Positions 1-11,115 of a DNA stretch of 38,137 bases are shown here, one piece after another. Numbering within the stretch: the first letter of the stretch is position 1; each line of letters starts with the position of its first letter. The notes beneath the pieces are model-generated. The model worked only from the letters and a program-made list of their open reading frames with translations, did not search any database and had not been told where the DNA came from. This stretch comes from Candidatus Hydrogenedentota bacterium (GTDB lineage: Bacteria > Hydrogenedentota > Hydrogenedentia > Hydrogenedentales > JAJRTN01). The position numbers and the translations under genes were made by a program. The stretch is from the NCBI GenBank assembly GCA_024278275.1, contig JAJRTN010000163.1, positions 1 through 38,137 of the forward strand. The letters run 5' to 3'.

Positions 1-31
1 GTTGTGCTTCCAATTGTTGGAGCCGGGTCAT
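1..31 (-). CDS. 5' end of a leftward gene running off the window edge
   Basis: The reverse strand shows a strong ribosome binding site (AGGAGG inside positions 38-44), seven bases, then ATG at 31-29 followed by an open frame reading MTRLQQLEAQ to the window edge. Only ten residues are visible, so no family can be assigned. A perfect 22-bp palindrome (63-84) sits about 20 bp upstream of the binding site, where an operator would overlap the promoter, so the product could be an autoregulated transcription factor. That is inference from position only. The neighbouring glycosyltransferase gene diverges from it. Confidence 0.6.
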   Translation of the reverse strand, partial: MTRLQQLEAQ

Positions 32-62
32 ACTCAATCCTCCTGTGGTTGTAATCAACGAC

Positions 63-84
63 CATGTAGTATATATACTACATG
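63..84. promoter_or_regulatory. Perfect 22-bp palindrome, likely operator
   Basis: Positions 63-84 form an exact inverted repeat with half-site CATGTAGTATA, AT-rich in its centre (TATATATA). It lies between a leftward gene start (ATG at 31) and a rightward gene start (239). A perfect two-fold site of this length in a divergent intergenic region is typical of a dimeric repressor operator, and the central TATA stretch could double as a -10 element. It is not followed by a T-run, which argues against a terminator. Confidence 0.5.
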
Positions 85-238
85 CTACTGCCCAAAAACA
101 AAAGAAAAATCGAAAAACTCACTTTGGTGACGCAGGCCCCCTTGTCCTTCCCCGTGGGTTCCTGCTTCGCGGGGCGTGGTATACTCGCGCCCGTTCCGTA
201 TTGCCTGCTCCTACCCTGAAATGGTGTCATCCAAATCC

Positions 239-1375
239 ATGCGTATTGCCGTCGATGTCAGTTGTCTGAACCCGCAGCCCATGACGGGGGTGGGCTACTA
301 TACCCGTGACCTTTTCGACGCCTTTGCCCGGACCCAGCCCGACTTTGCGCTTCGCCTTTTCGCCAGTGGCGCGCGGGGTCCCTCGGCGCCGGTCGAGGCG
401 TTGGGGAAAACGTGCGGCTCCCTGGCGTTCATGCGCCTGCCGACACGGTGGAAAACTTGGCTGTGGACCACCCTGGAGATGCCCCGCATGGATCGTCGCA
501 CGGGACCGGTGGACATGGCCCACGGCGCGTTCCACCTCCTTCCGGCCACCCGGGGCATTCCGCGCGTAGTGACTATTTTCGACCTCACCGGGATGCGCCT
601 GGCCGACACGCACACGGCCTCGTCGCAACGAACCCACGCCCGCTACCTCAAACACGCGGCCAAGCGCGCCGACGCCATCATCGCCATTTCCCAAAGCTGT
701 CGCCAGGATGTCATCGAACTGCTGGGGGTTGCCCCGGCCCGCGTCCACGTGGTGCCGGGCGGGGTCCGGCTGGAGGACTTCCAGCATCCGTTGGACGTGG
801 ATGCCCTGGCGCGGGCGAAGCATAAGTTCGGCATTGACGGCGACTACCTGATCCACCTGGGCACGATAGAGCCGCGCAAGAACCTGCCCCGCCTGGTGGA
901 GGCCTACGCCAAGGTTTGGAGCGCACGATGCGACCTTCCGAAACTCGTGCTGGCGGGAAAACGGGGCTGGATGTGCGATCCCGTGTTCGAGACCATCGAC
1001 CGGCTGGGGCTGGGAGACGCCGTCATCGAGACGGGCTACCTCACCCGCGAGGAAGCGGTGAACCTGCTTCGTGGCGCGGCGGCCTGCACCTATCCCTCGC
1101 TTTATGAAGGCTTCGGCCTGCCTGTACTGGAAGCCATGGCCGCCGGGGTCCCCGTCCTCACGTCGAACCTATCCTCCCTGCCCGAAGTGGAGGGCGACGC
1201 GGCGGTCTATGTCGAACCGGCGTCGGTCTCCTCCATCGCCGAAGGCCTGGAGCGCCTGCTGGACGAGCCCGAGGCCCGGCGGACCCGGGTCATCCGCGGC
1301 CTGGAACGGGCAAAACAATTCACCTGGGAACAAAGCGCGGCGGCGCTGGCCGGCGTGTACCGGAGCCTGGCGTGA
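239..1375 (+). CDS. Glycosyltransferase family 4 (GT-B fold)
   Basis: A 378-residue cytoplasmic or membrane-associated retaining glycosyltransferase, probably adding a sugar to a surface polysaccharide intermediate. The N-terminus MRIAVDVSCL and the following TGVGYYTRDL glycine-rich loop are the GT-B acceptor-domain start. HLGTIEPRKNLPRLVEAY is the linker into the nucleotide-sugar domain, and EGFGLPVLEAM (about residues 290-300) is the E-x7-E donor-binding motif of GT4. Start chosen at 239 because family homology begins there; ATG at 221 would add six residues, and neither has a clear Shine-Dalgarno. The last four bases overlap the next gene (GTGA), indicating translational coupling with the flippase. 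Donor and acceptor cannot be told from sequence. Confidence 0.9.
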   Translation: MRIAVDVSCLNPQPMTGVGYYTRDLFDAFARTQPDFALRLFASGARGPSAPVEALGKTCGSLAFMRLPTRWKTWLWTTLEMPRMDRRTGPVDMAHGAFHLLPATRGIPRVVTIFDLTGMRLADTHTASSQRTHARYLKHAAKRADAIIAISQSCRQDVIELLGVAPARVHVVPGGVRLEDFQHPLDVDALARAKHKFGIDGDYLIHLGTIEPRKNLPRLVEAYAKVWSARCDLPKLVLAGKRGWMCDPVFETIDRLGLGDAVIETGYLTREEAVNLLRGAAACTYPSLYEGFGLPVLEAMAAGVPVLTSNLSSLPEVEGDAAVYVEPASVSSIAEGLERLLDEPEARRTRVIRGLERAKQFTWEQSAAALAGVYRSLA

Positions 1376-2862
1376 GTGGCGCGGTCAACACGGGCGGCGG
1401 TGCCACGCGGGTGGGCGGCAATATACTTGTCCTTCTCGCGGCACGGCTCTTCTCCATCATGTTCAGCTTTGTCCAGGCATCGCTCATCGTTTCCAGCCTG
1501 GGCCGCACGGGCATGGGACACTTCAGCTTCGCCTGGGGCCTGGCCTCGCTCCTGACCGTCTTCGCCACGCTGGGCGTGCGCCGCGTGCTCATCCGGGACA
1601 TCACCCGCGAGACCCGGGACGCCTGGACCCTCGTGTGGACCGCCGTGGCCATGGTCTTCGTCCTGTCCCTCGTGGTGACGGGCCTGCTCTGCCTGGCCGA
1701 ATGGGGCTTCGACGGCAACGCGCCGCGCCGGTCGGCGGTGATGATGGCCACCTTGTGGATCGTCGTGCTGTGGGCCTGGCAGCAACCCTTCGAGTCACTT
1801 CTCATGGCCCGCGAGAAAATGGCGCTTACCGCCGTGCTCCAGGTGAGCGTCGCGGGACTTAAACTGGCCTCCGTCTGGTGGTTCGTGGCGAGCGGGTCCA
1901 CCGGGGCCGACGCCCACGGCGCGCTCCTGTTGGCCAATGTGCCGGGGCTGGCCCTTTTCATCGGCGCGGCCATTCGCATCGAGGGGTGGTCCCCGCCTCA
2001 CGTCGAATGGACAGCCCTCCGGCGCATCCTCCGCGAATGCCGTCCCCTGTTGGCCGCCATGATACTGTCGCTCCTGTACTTCAAGTCGGACATCGTGCTG
2101 CTGGGGTGGCTGCGCGGCGACGATGCCGCGGGGATCTACGGCGCGGTGCAGCGCATCTCCGAGCCGGTCATGATGATGGCCGCCGTCCTCGGCACGGCCC
2201 TCTTCCCCACCCTCTGCCGCCACTCCGTTGCCTCGGCGGACAACCTGTCCCTCCTGCGCCGGACCTCCGCCCGGTTGGTGTTGCTCGTCTCCATGCCCAT
2301 GGCCTTCGGTCTCGCGGCGGTGGCCGGTTCCGTGATTGGTCTGCTCGCGCAAGATCGCGCGGGCGAATTCGCTGCGTCGGTTGGGGTGCTGCAACTCACC
2401 TGCGCGGTCATTCCCTTCTTCTATTTCAACGGCGTGGCCATCGAATTCCTCTACGCCGCCGACGAGAACTGGTTCGTCGTTCGGGCTTACGCCCTGGCGG
2501 CGGCGATCAGCGTGGCGGGCAACATCATCGCCATTCCCCTCGTGGGTGTTATCGCCGTGCCCTGTGTCGCCATTACCGTCAATGCCCTGATCAGCCTGCT
2601 CTATTGGATCAAGCTGCACGGCGCGCTGAGGGATGCCCACCTGGGTGGGCTGCTGCTGCGAAGCACGGCGGCGTGCTGCGTCATGGGGGGCCTGTCGTGG
2701 TGGTTGGCCGCCCATTCGCTCATCGCCGCCATCGCGGTGGGGACGGTGGTTTATCCCGTCCTCCAAATAGCCTTTGGCACCCTATCGCCGCTGGAGCGAC
2801 AACTGGCGCTACGGCTAGCGGAGGGCGTCATCCGGCATATGCGCCGAGGGCAGACCCCGTAG
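1372..2862 (+). CDS. Lipopolysaccharide/oligosaccharide flippase (MOP superfamily)
   Basis: A 496-residue polytopic inner-membrane protein of the Wzx/RfbX type in the MOP flippase superfamily, expected to move lipid-linked oligosaccharide across the membrane. Long hydrophobic segments alternate with short charged loops through the whole length. The first helix region (ILVLLAARLFSIMFSFVQAS) and the later GIYGAVQRISEPVMMMAAVL stretch are characteristic. It starts with GTG overlapping the stop of the upstream glycosyltransferase, so the two form an operon. Its own TAG stop at 2860-2862 lies inside the left arm of a mobile-looking inverted repeat (2859-2983), suggesting the repeat inserted at or into the gene end and may have changed the last residues. 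Confidence 0.88.
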   Translation: MSGAVNTGGGATRVGGNILVLLAARLFSIMFSFVQASLIVSSLGRTGMGHFSFAWGLASLLTVFATLGVRRVLIRDITRETRDAWTLVWTAVAMVFVLSLVVTGLLCLAEWGFDGNAPRRSAVMMATLWIVVLWAWQQPFESLLMAREKMALTAVLQVSVAGLKLASVWWFVASGSTGADAHGALLLANVPGLALFIGAAIRIEGWSPPHVEWTALRRILRECRPLLAAMILSLLYFKSDIVLLGWLRGDDAAGIYGAVQRISEPVMMMAAVLGTALFPTLCRHSVASADNLSLLRRTSARLVLLVSMPMAFGLAAVAGSVIGLLAQDRAGEFAASVGVLQLTCAVIPFFYFNGVAIEFLYAADENWFVVRAYALAAAISVAGNIIAIPLVGVIAVPCVAITVNALISLLYWIKLHGALRDAHLGGLLLRSTAACCVMGGLSWWLAAHSLIAAIAVGTVVYPVLQIAFGTLSPLERQLALRLAEGVIRHMRRGQTP

Positions 2863-2983
2863 GGTGGGCCTCGGCCCACCATAACCTACGACCAAAGGGC
2901 CATGTTGCGCCGCGAGCCCTCGACTGATGGCATGATGCTCCCGTCGCCAAAGTTCGGGGTTGGTGGGCCAAGGCCCACCCTAC
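2859..2983. repeat. Paired inverted repeat, 23-bp arms (GTAGGGTGGGCC family)
   Basis: The left arm at 2859-2881 and right arm at 2961-2983 are inverted copies of each other with one mismatch (GTAGGGTGGGCC...GGCCCACCA). Each arm is also a hairpin by itself (GGTGGGCC/GGCCCACC with a 2-base loop). The 79 bp between them contains no gene. This resembles the REP/MITE-like extragenic palindromes that are dispersed in many bacterial genomes. It sits between convergent genes (flippase and AIM24), where it could also act as a bidirectional terminator. Confidence 0.8.
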
Positions 2984-2992
2984 GAAAATCCG

Positions 2993-3694
2993 TTACCGCG
3001 TCGATCCCTGCGCCTGGAGGGCGAGTTCCTCGAAAGGCTGAATCACCACGAAACCATCGCCCTCGAATTGCATCTGGACCGATTCGCCGCTGCCCCGGCC
3101 GAAGAAGGTCTTCAGCGAGATATCGGTTCGGAACTCGGGCGTAAGCGAGCCGGACCAGGCGACCGTTGCGTTGGGGTCCGTAATGACCGGCCTCCCCGGC
3201 TCGACGCGCAGGGTAAGCGGGTCGTAGTGGGTGGTGATGGCCACCATGCCCGTGCCTTCCAGCTTCACATTGAACAGCCCCCCCGCCAACATGGCCGTCA
3301 CCTTACGCATCATCTTGATGTCCCATTGCATCCCGTCCTGGAACGCGAGCACGTCGTTGCCGTTCACGAAGAGCGTATCGTTCTCCAGGTAGATGATGGA
3401 CACCTTTTTCCCGGCGTCGGCGAGGTAGAGGGAACCCCGGCCCTCGGCCTTGGTGAGCCGCGCGCCTTCGCCCGACACGGCCTTCTTGAGCAGTCTGCCC
3501 ACGCCATGTTCCAGGATCCCTTCCCGGGTGAACCTGATGTCGCCGAGGTAGGCCACCATGGAGCCGGTTTTCGTCCAGACCATGCCGTTCAGGTTGATTT
3601 CGAGCAGCCGGTCACCCTCCAGCTCGAAGAGTCCCTCGCCCCGGTCCTGCTGCCGCGTCGCTTCCACGAATTCGGACATACTGTACCTGGCCAT
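2993..3694 (-). CDS. AIM24 family protein
   Basis: A 233-residue soluble protein of the AIM24 (TIGR00266-like) family: a beta-rich fold built of repeated strand-turn units, with the family's pattern of acidic and glycine turns (LEINLNGMVWTKTGSMVAY near residues 32-50, LFVNGNDVLAF near 108-118, LEGTGMVAITT near 146-156). The bacterial function is unknown; the yeast namesake is mitochondrial. There is no signal peptide. An AAAGGAGGT-like Shine-Dalgarno lies just before ATG at 3694. It appears to be a single-gene unit bordered by extragenic palindromes on both sides, convergent with the flippase. Confidence 0.8.
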   Translation of the reverse strand: MARYSMSEFVEATRQQDRGEGLFELEGDRLLEINLNGMVWTKTGSMVAYLGDIRFTREGILEHGVGRLLKKAVSGEGARLTKAEGRGSLYLADAGKKVSIIYLENDTLFVNGNDVLAFQDGMQWDIKMMRKVTAMLAGGLFNVKLEGTGMVAITTHYDPLTLRVEPGRPVITDPNATVAWSGSLTPEFRTDISLKTFFGRGSGESVQMQFEGDGFVVIQPFEELALQAQGSTR

Positions 3695-3744
3695 GACGAC
3701 CTCCTTTCGTGTGTGACAATGTTGTTAACCGCTCTCGTTCAAAC

Positions 3745-3828
3745 CGTCATTCCCGCGAACGCGGGGATCCATGCGTTGGCGGGATCGCCTTGACCCGTTC
3801 GTGGATTCCCGCCTTCGCGGGAATGACG
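3745..3828. repeat. Extragenic palindrome (CGTCATTCCCGCG family)
   Basis: The 27-bp arm at 3745-3771 (CGTCATTCCCGCGAACGCGG...) is repeated in inverse at 3802-3828 with two differences, separated by 30 bp. This is the well-known class of dispersed inverted repeat in which each arm also carries a CCCGCG/CGCGGG hairpin. It occupies the gap between the GT9 gene and the AIM24 gene. It encodes nothing. Confidence 0.85.
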
Positions 3829-3847
3829 GCGTGGTGTGGCAACCTGG

Positions 3848-5011
3848 TTAGCATTCTACTCCATGGACGGGTGTTTTATTCTCCGGCCGCCGGGCAATCA
3901 CCCGGCTCACCGCCGCCATGACATCCCGCACTTCGATGCGGCGCATGCATTCGGGTTCGTCGTGGCGGGGGCAATCCTCGGCGAGGCAGGGGCTGCATTC
4001 GATGGGTTTTCGGAGCACTTCGTGGTGATCACCGTGGGGGTCCCAGCGGCCGGGGTAGTCCCGTCCGCTGAACAGGGCCACCACGGGCGTCCCCATGGCC
4101 GCCGCCACGTGCATGGTGCCCGTGTCGTTGGAGACAAAGAGGTCGCACTCGGCGGCCAGGGCCGCGAGCTGGGGGATCTCCGTTCGACCGGCGGCATTGA
4201 TGCAGTTCTGGTGGATGCCGCTCGCCACCAGCGCCACGAGATCCGCTTCGTCGGGGCTACCGGTGAGAACCAGCGTGGCGCCGTGTTCCGCGACGAGTCG
4301 CCGGCCCAGTTCGGCGAAGCGGGCGGGCATCCAACGGTTGGTGCTGCGTTTCGCCCCACACTGCATACCGATAAGCGGTCCCGGCCGGCGTGTCCCGATC
4401 AAGGTCCGCGCGTGATTGCGGTCCTCTTCGGAAACACGCAGCCACGGGAAGGGCTCCACGCGGACTCGGCCAAGCTTTTCAATGGTCCGCAGGAAATGCG
4501 GGACGTGTCCGCGCAAGCTCTCCGCGTGGGGCGTGCACCGCAGGCCCACGATCCGCCGAATCCCGCAGGCGGGCAGCAACACCAGGTACTTGAGCAGGCT
4601 GTCGAAGCGGGTCTTGTCCGAGGCAAGCACGACGGCCAGGTCGGGTTTCAAGGCGGTCAGTTTCGCCCGGAGTTCGCGGAGAAAATCCGGCCGGCAGGAC
4701 TCGTCTTCATAATAGACGATCATTTCGTCGAAGGTATCGTCCCGGGCGAGCACCTCGGCGGCCCCCGGCGCGCCGCGCCGCGTGGGCGACGTGAGCAAGG
4801 TAAGGTGGGTCTTGGGGTAAAGCTTGCGGAGGGCGTGAAAGGCGGGCAGCGTGACGACCATGTCGCCCAGGTTGCCCAGGCGCACCACGAGGATGCGCTC
4901 GACCCGCTCGGGGCGGCGGCCGCCCGGCAGGAAACGAGCCGCCCCCATGCCCAGGCGAAGGAGCACGTTCTCCGCGAAATGGTTGGACTCGCGATTCACG
5001 GAAGGGGCCAT
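3848..5011 (-). CDS. Glycosyltransferase family 9 (heptosyltransferase-like)
   Basis: A 387-residue GT-B enzyme of family GT9, the family of ADP-heptose:LPS heptosyltransferases. The N-terminal ILVVRLGNLGDMVVTLPAF (about residues 40-58) is the signature first strand and loop. GMQCGAKRSTNRWMPARFAEL is the start of the second domain, and SNDTGTMHVAAAMGTPVVALF is the conserved C-terminal donor motif. A cysteine cluster (CSPCLAEDC) near residue 345 is seen in many GT9 proteins. It is the last gene of the leftward operon, six bases after the stop of the heptose-phosphate adenylyltransferase gene, which supports ADP-heptose as donor. The acceptor is unknown. Confidence 0.88.
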   Translation of the reverse strand: MAPSVNRESNHFAENVLLRLGMGAARFLPGGRRPERVERILVVRLGNLGDMVVTLPAFHALRKLYPKTHLTLLTSPTRRGAPGAAEVLARDDTFDEMIVYYEDESCRPDFLRELRAKLTALKPDLAVVLASDKTRFDSLLKYLVLLPACGIRRIVGLRCTPHAESLRGHVPHFLRTIEKLGRVRVEPFPWLRVSEEDRNHARTLIGTRRPGPLIGMQCGAKRSTNRWMPARFAELGRRLVAEHGATLVLTGSPDEADLVALVASGIHQNCINAAGRTEIPQLAALAAECDLFVSNDTGTMHVAAAMGTPVVALFSGRDYPGRWDPHGDHHEVLRKPIECSPCLAEDCPRHDEPECMRRIEVRDVMAAVSRVIARRPENKTPVHGVEC

Positions 5012-5017
5012 GCCGCT

Positions 5018-5530
5018 TTACCGCCCGTCGCCACGCACGCGCCGCATGATGGTCTCGGTGGACACGGCGGGGTCGCCAGCGATGAGGGCCACGCACCCGC
5101 CCTGTTCCTCGACCACGCGGCGCTCTTCCTCGTTCAGTCCCCCGCGGAAATGCATGAGTCCTTTCGCATAGACATCGGGCCGTAGCGCCCGGAGAATACC
5201 CGCGCAGTTTTCTTCGGAAAACACGGTCATGTAGTCCACACAGGCCACGGCGGAAAGCACCAGGAGGCGTTCCTGCTCCGGGGTGAGGGGATGCCCTTCG
5301 CCCTTCAACGCCCGCACGGAAGCGTCGCTGTTGACCCCCACGATGAGCACGTCGCCCAGTTTCGCGGCCTTGATAAGGAACTCGATATGTCCGGCGTGAA
5401 GGATCTAGAAGCAACCGTTGGTCCACACGATGCGGCGGCCCTGGCGCCGGAGACCGTCGGTCAGCCGGATCAGGGCTTCGAGGGATTGCTGCTTCCCGGA
5501 TCGAATAATTCCCGTGTCTTGTTGTGTCAT
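5018..5530 (-). pseudogene. rfaE2: D-glycero-beta-D-manno-heptose 1-phosphate adenylyltransferase, interrupted by an amber stop
   Basis: The reading frame from ATG at 5530 to TAA at 5018 (170 codons before the stop) gives a complete nucleotidyltransferase of the RfaE domain II/HldE C-terminal type, which makes ADP-heptose. The conserved segments are VWTNGCF-x-ILHAGHIEFL, LGDVLIVGVNSDASVRALKG, PDVYAKG and a C-terminal ST-ETIMRR. At 5405-5407 the codon expected to be the invariant Asp of GCFD(I/L)LHxGH is TAG. The frame is intact on both sides, so this is a nonsense codon, not a frameshift. A GTG at 5350 could start a 110-residue product, but it would lack the HxGH active site. It lies one base after the rmd stop and six bases before GT9. 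TAG is used as a normal stop elsewhere here (flippase, rpoB), so recoding is unlikely. Confidence 0.85.
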
Positions 5531-5531
5531 C

Positions 5532-8414
<2,883 letters not shown>

Positions 8415-8714
8415 GACGGAAACCCCTGTGTGAAAACGGTTTGAACGGGTGTGCAGGGCGCGGCTGAAGTGTAGTGGAACAAGGCGCGCCTCCGCAAACC
8501 GAAGGCAGGACGAACACGGCCCCTGGGGGTTTGCTCCTCCCGTATCACAGGCATCATGGATTCCGTGTAGCGCGCGAATCCCGGTGAGACTGTTTTCCTG
8601 CTTAACCCGAAAACCGCGCGCCCAATCGGCTTGGTTTCACCCCCTCCCCTTTTGATGGAAGGCGTGGGGAGATGCTACATTCTGATCCGGCTCCAACCAG
8701 GAGGGCGACATCCC

Positions 8715-10427
8715 ATGAAGACACCGCGAAAAAACATGGCCGCCATCTTCGTTCTGCTTGCCTGCCTCACCTCCAGTCCGGGCGCGGGCGCGGTGGACAC
8801 AAGCGCCTGCCGCCGTCTTTCCGTCGAGGCGTACCGCGACAAGATGGCGGCGGGTTGGATCGGACAGATGGCGGGGGTGGGATGGGGCGCGCCAACGGAG
8901 TTTCGCTACCGGGGCGTGATCATCCCGGAAAACGAGGTTCCCAAATGGACACCCCGTACCATCAACCAGTTCCAGCAGGACGACCTCTACGTGGAGATGA
9001 CCTTTTTGCGGTCCCTGGCGATTCACGGATTCGACCTTTCCATCCGGCAGGCGGGTATCGATTTTGCCAACAGCGGTTACCAACTCTGGCACGCCAACCG
9101 TGCCGGCCGCGAAAACCTGCGCAAGGGTATTGCCCCGCCTGATTCGGGCCATCCCCGTTTCAGCCGCCACTCGGACGATATTGATTACCAGATCGAAGCC
9201 GACTATGCCGGGCTCATCGCGCCCGGCATGCCCAATGTGGCCATCGCCCTGGGCGAAAAATTCGGGCGGATCATGAATTATGGCGACGGTCTTTATGGCG
9301 GTCAGTTCGTGGCGGGCATGTACGCAGCGGCCTTTTTCGAAAGGAACCCCCGGAAGATTGTCGAGGCCGGGCTGGCCTGCATCCCCGCGGAAAGCCAGTA
9401 TGCCGGCATGGTTCGCGATGTGTTGCGCTGGTATGACGAAGCCCCGGAGAATTGGCAATCCACGTGGCGGCACATTGATGAAACCTATCATCGAAGCATG
9501 GACCACCGGCGCTATGCATGCGGAAGCGACCACGACTTCAATATCGACGCCAAGTATAACGGTGCCTGCATCATCACGGGCCTGCTCTACGGCGCGGGAA
9601 ACCCGGACGACACCATGGTAATCGCCATGCGGTGCGGACAGGATTCCGATTGTAACCCGTCCAATGCCGGCGGTATTCTCTTCACCGCCCTCGGTTTGAA
9701 ACAACTGCCCGCCCGCTTCACCTCCGCCCTGGACCGGTCGGCCACGTTCAGCCACACCCTTTACAATTTCGACACGCTGCTGAAGACCTGCGAGAAACTC
9801 GCCCGCCAGGCCGTGGTGCGAAGCGGCGGCCGGATTGAAATGGATGGGACGGGCAGGGAAACCTTTGTCATTCCCGTGACCACGCCCAAGCCATCGGCGC
9901 TCGAAAAAAGCTGGGCGCCCGGTCCCATCGCCCACAGCCGTTTCACCAGGGTCGAAAGGAAGCGGATCAATCCGCCCGGGTGGTCCGCGCCCCGAACAGA
10001 CCTTTCCGAAGCCGTGTCGGCCTTCGCCCCCGGTTGGCGGGTTCGTGACTGCGGCGATGCCATGGAGCCCGGATTGCGCGCGAAATGGGGCGGGCGCGAG
10101 AACGTTCTGCTTACCCACCCCCTGAGTTCCGGGATCCCCTGTGTCCTGTACCGGGACCTGACCATCCCCGCGGGAAAAAAGACCATGCTGCACCTGGCCG
10201 TTGGTCACGACGAGCGCGGCAATTGGGACCTGGCCGTGCGTGTGGGTGCGCGGGAACTATTCCGTACATCGGTCGGAAAGGAAACCGCCCGGAACGGCTG
10301 GTTGGATGCCGACATCGATCTCACCGAATACGCCGGGCAACCCATCCAACTGGAACTATGCAACGAAGCCACCGGTTGGCACTACGAGGGCGCCTACTGG
10401 GCCGGGATTACCATCGAAAGCCGGTAG
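8715..10427 (+). CDS. Secreted ADP-ribosylglycohydrolase-family protein
   Basis: A 570-residue protein with an N-terminal signal peptide (basic MKTPRKN, then a hydrophobic stretch ending near GAGA-VD), followed by an ADP-ribosylglycohydrolase (PF03747-type) domain. This shows GWIGQMAGVGWGAPTEF (about 45-61), DDLYVEMTFL, RHSDDIDYQIEAD and GQDSDCNPSNAGG (the Asp-rich metal site late in the domain). The last 130 residues form a probable beta-sandwich (LYRDLTIPAGKKTMLHLAVGH, ITIESR end), a likely carbohydrate-binding or accessory domain. Start chosen at 8715 because AGGAGGG lies ten bases upstream. Export suggests a role on an extracellular or periplasmic glycosidic substrate, not protein de-ADP-ribosylation in the cytoplasm; that is inference. 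Confidence 0.85.
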   Translation: MKTPRKNMAAIFVLLACLTSSPGAGAVDTSACRRLSVEAYRDKMAAGWIGQMAGVGWGAPTEFRYRGVIIPENEVPKWTPRTINQFQQDDLYVEMTFLRSLAIHGFDLSIRQAGIDFANSGYQLWHANRAGRENLRKGIAPPDSGHPRFSRHSDDIDYQIEADYAGLIAPGMPNVAIALGEKFGRIMNYGDGLYGGQFVAGMYAAAFFERNPRKIVEAGLACIPAESQYAGMVRDVLRWYDEAPENWQSTWRHIDETYHRSMDHRRYACGSDHDFNIDAKYNGACIITGLLYGAGNPDDTMVIAMRCGQDSDCNPSNAGGILFTALGLKQLPARFTSALDRSATFSHTLYNFDTLLKTCEKLARQAVVRSGGRIEMDGTGRETFVIPVTTPKPSALEKSWAPGPIAHSRFTRVERKRINPPGWSAPRTDLSEAVSAFAPGWRVRDCGDAMEPGLRAKWGGRENVLLTHPLSSGIPCVLYRDLTIPAGKKTMLHLAVGHDERGNWDLAVRVGARELFRTSVGKETARNGWLDADIDLTEYAGQPIQLELCNEATGWHYEGAYWAGITIESR

Positions 10428-10612
10428 CGACATGTCCTCTTATGGGCCGTTCCTGACCCGGATTGGCCGGAACCAGAAATCGTCTCCAAGAAGAACCGTG
10501 GTTCCGAAGAGGGGAGGCAAAGAGGTATTCGGGACTAATGGGCACAGAACTTCACGGGAAAGGGGGCTATATGTCCTTAAAAAACACCATATGCGCAACC
10601 ATGTGCTTGCTT

Positions 10613-10645
10613 CGCTGAAAACCGCCTTTTCGCAAATGGAACCTG
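10613..10645 (+). repeat. Left direct repeat next to toxin-antitoxin genes
   Basis: The 33-bp sequence beginning CGCTGAAAACCGCC and containing CGCAAATGGAA is repeated in the same orientation at 11320-11352 with four substitutions. This copy ends exactly at the toxin stop codon. The 218 bp between the ADP-ribosylglycohydrolase stop and the toxin (10428-10645) holds no gene. Confidence 0.6.
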
Positions 10646-10942
10646 TTATTTATTGATGTATTCCTCAATCTTCAACGCCCCGTGAAAGATCCCCAGAATC
10701 TCAACGGCGTTGTCCTTTATGAGATAGGCAATCCTGTAATGGCCGTAAAGAAGTATCCTGATTTCGCCATCAGGGTCATCCCGATACTTGTAACCGATCT
10801 CGGGAAAACGTGACAGTGTCTGCGTTTTTTCATAGATTTCTTCAACAAGGTTACACGCCGCCCAGGGACTGTCCCCTGATATGAATTCGTGGATATTCTG
10901 AAGCCATCCAAGCGCTTCTTCCGTCCATCTTATTTCCGCCAT
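10646..10942 (-). CDS. parE: RelE/ParE-type toxin
   Basis: A 98-residue protein of the RelE/ParE toxin superfamily. The N-terminal EIRWTEEALGWLQNIHEFI helix pair, PEIGYKYRDDPDGEIRILLYGHYRIAYLI in the central sheet and the C-terminal strand VEILGIFHG are the usual ParE layout. Targets differ in this superfamily: ParE members act on DNA gyrase and RelE members on ribosome-bound mRNA. The sequence is closer to ParE. It overlaps the upstream small gene by 13 bp in the antitoxin-then-toxin order. The cassette is visibly less GC-rich than its neighbours and is bracketed by direct repeats, which suggests acquisition by transfer. Confidence 0.85.
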   Translation of the reverse strand: MAEIRWTEEALGWLQNIHEFISGDSPWAACNLVEEIYEKTQTLSRFPEIGYKYRDDPDGEIRILLYGHYRIAYLIKDNAVEILGIFHGALKIEEYINK

Positions 10943-11115
10943 GCACCTATCCTGCGCTTCATTTCATCATTCGACAGGGTCCTGCCTTCTCGTGAATCCT
11001 TCAATCCCCGCGTAATCATATGCTCCATGGCGAGTTCTCTGAGTATCTCTTCATAGGTTGCATCCTCCGGTTGATTCTCGATCACTTCAGTCATTTGCTC
11101 TTTCACGGCAGACAT
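10930..11115 (-). CDS. Antitoxin partner of the ParE-type toxin
   Basis: A 61-residue acidic protein beginning MSAVKEQMTEVIENQPEDATYEEI, a pattern common to small antitoxins encoded before RelE/ParE toxins: an amphipathic helix (TYEEILRELAMEHMI) and a charged tail (LSNDEMKRRIGAW). GGAG lies seven bases upstream of ATG. It ends inside the toxin gene (13-bp overlap), so the two are co-translated. It would neutralise the toxin by direct binding. No clear DNA-binding domain is visible, so autoregulation may depend on a different mechanism. Confidence 0.75.
   Translation of the reverse strand: MSAVKEQMTEVIENQPEDATYEEILRELAMEHMITRGLKDSREGRTLSNDEMKRRIGAWRK

Noticed and set aside
5018-5350. A genuine 110-aa gene starting at GTG 5350
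   Set aside because: It would lack the HxGH nucleotide-binding motif; the upstream 60 codons are plainly the same gene in frame.
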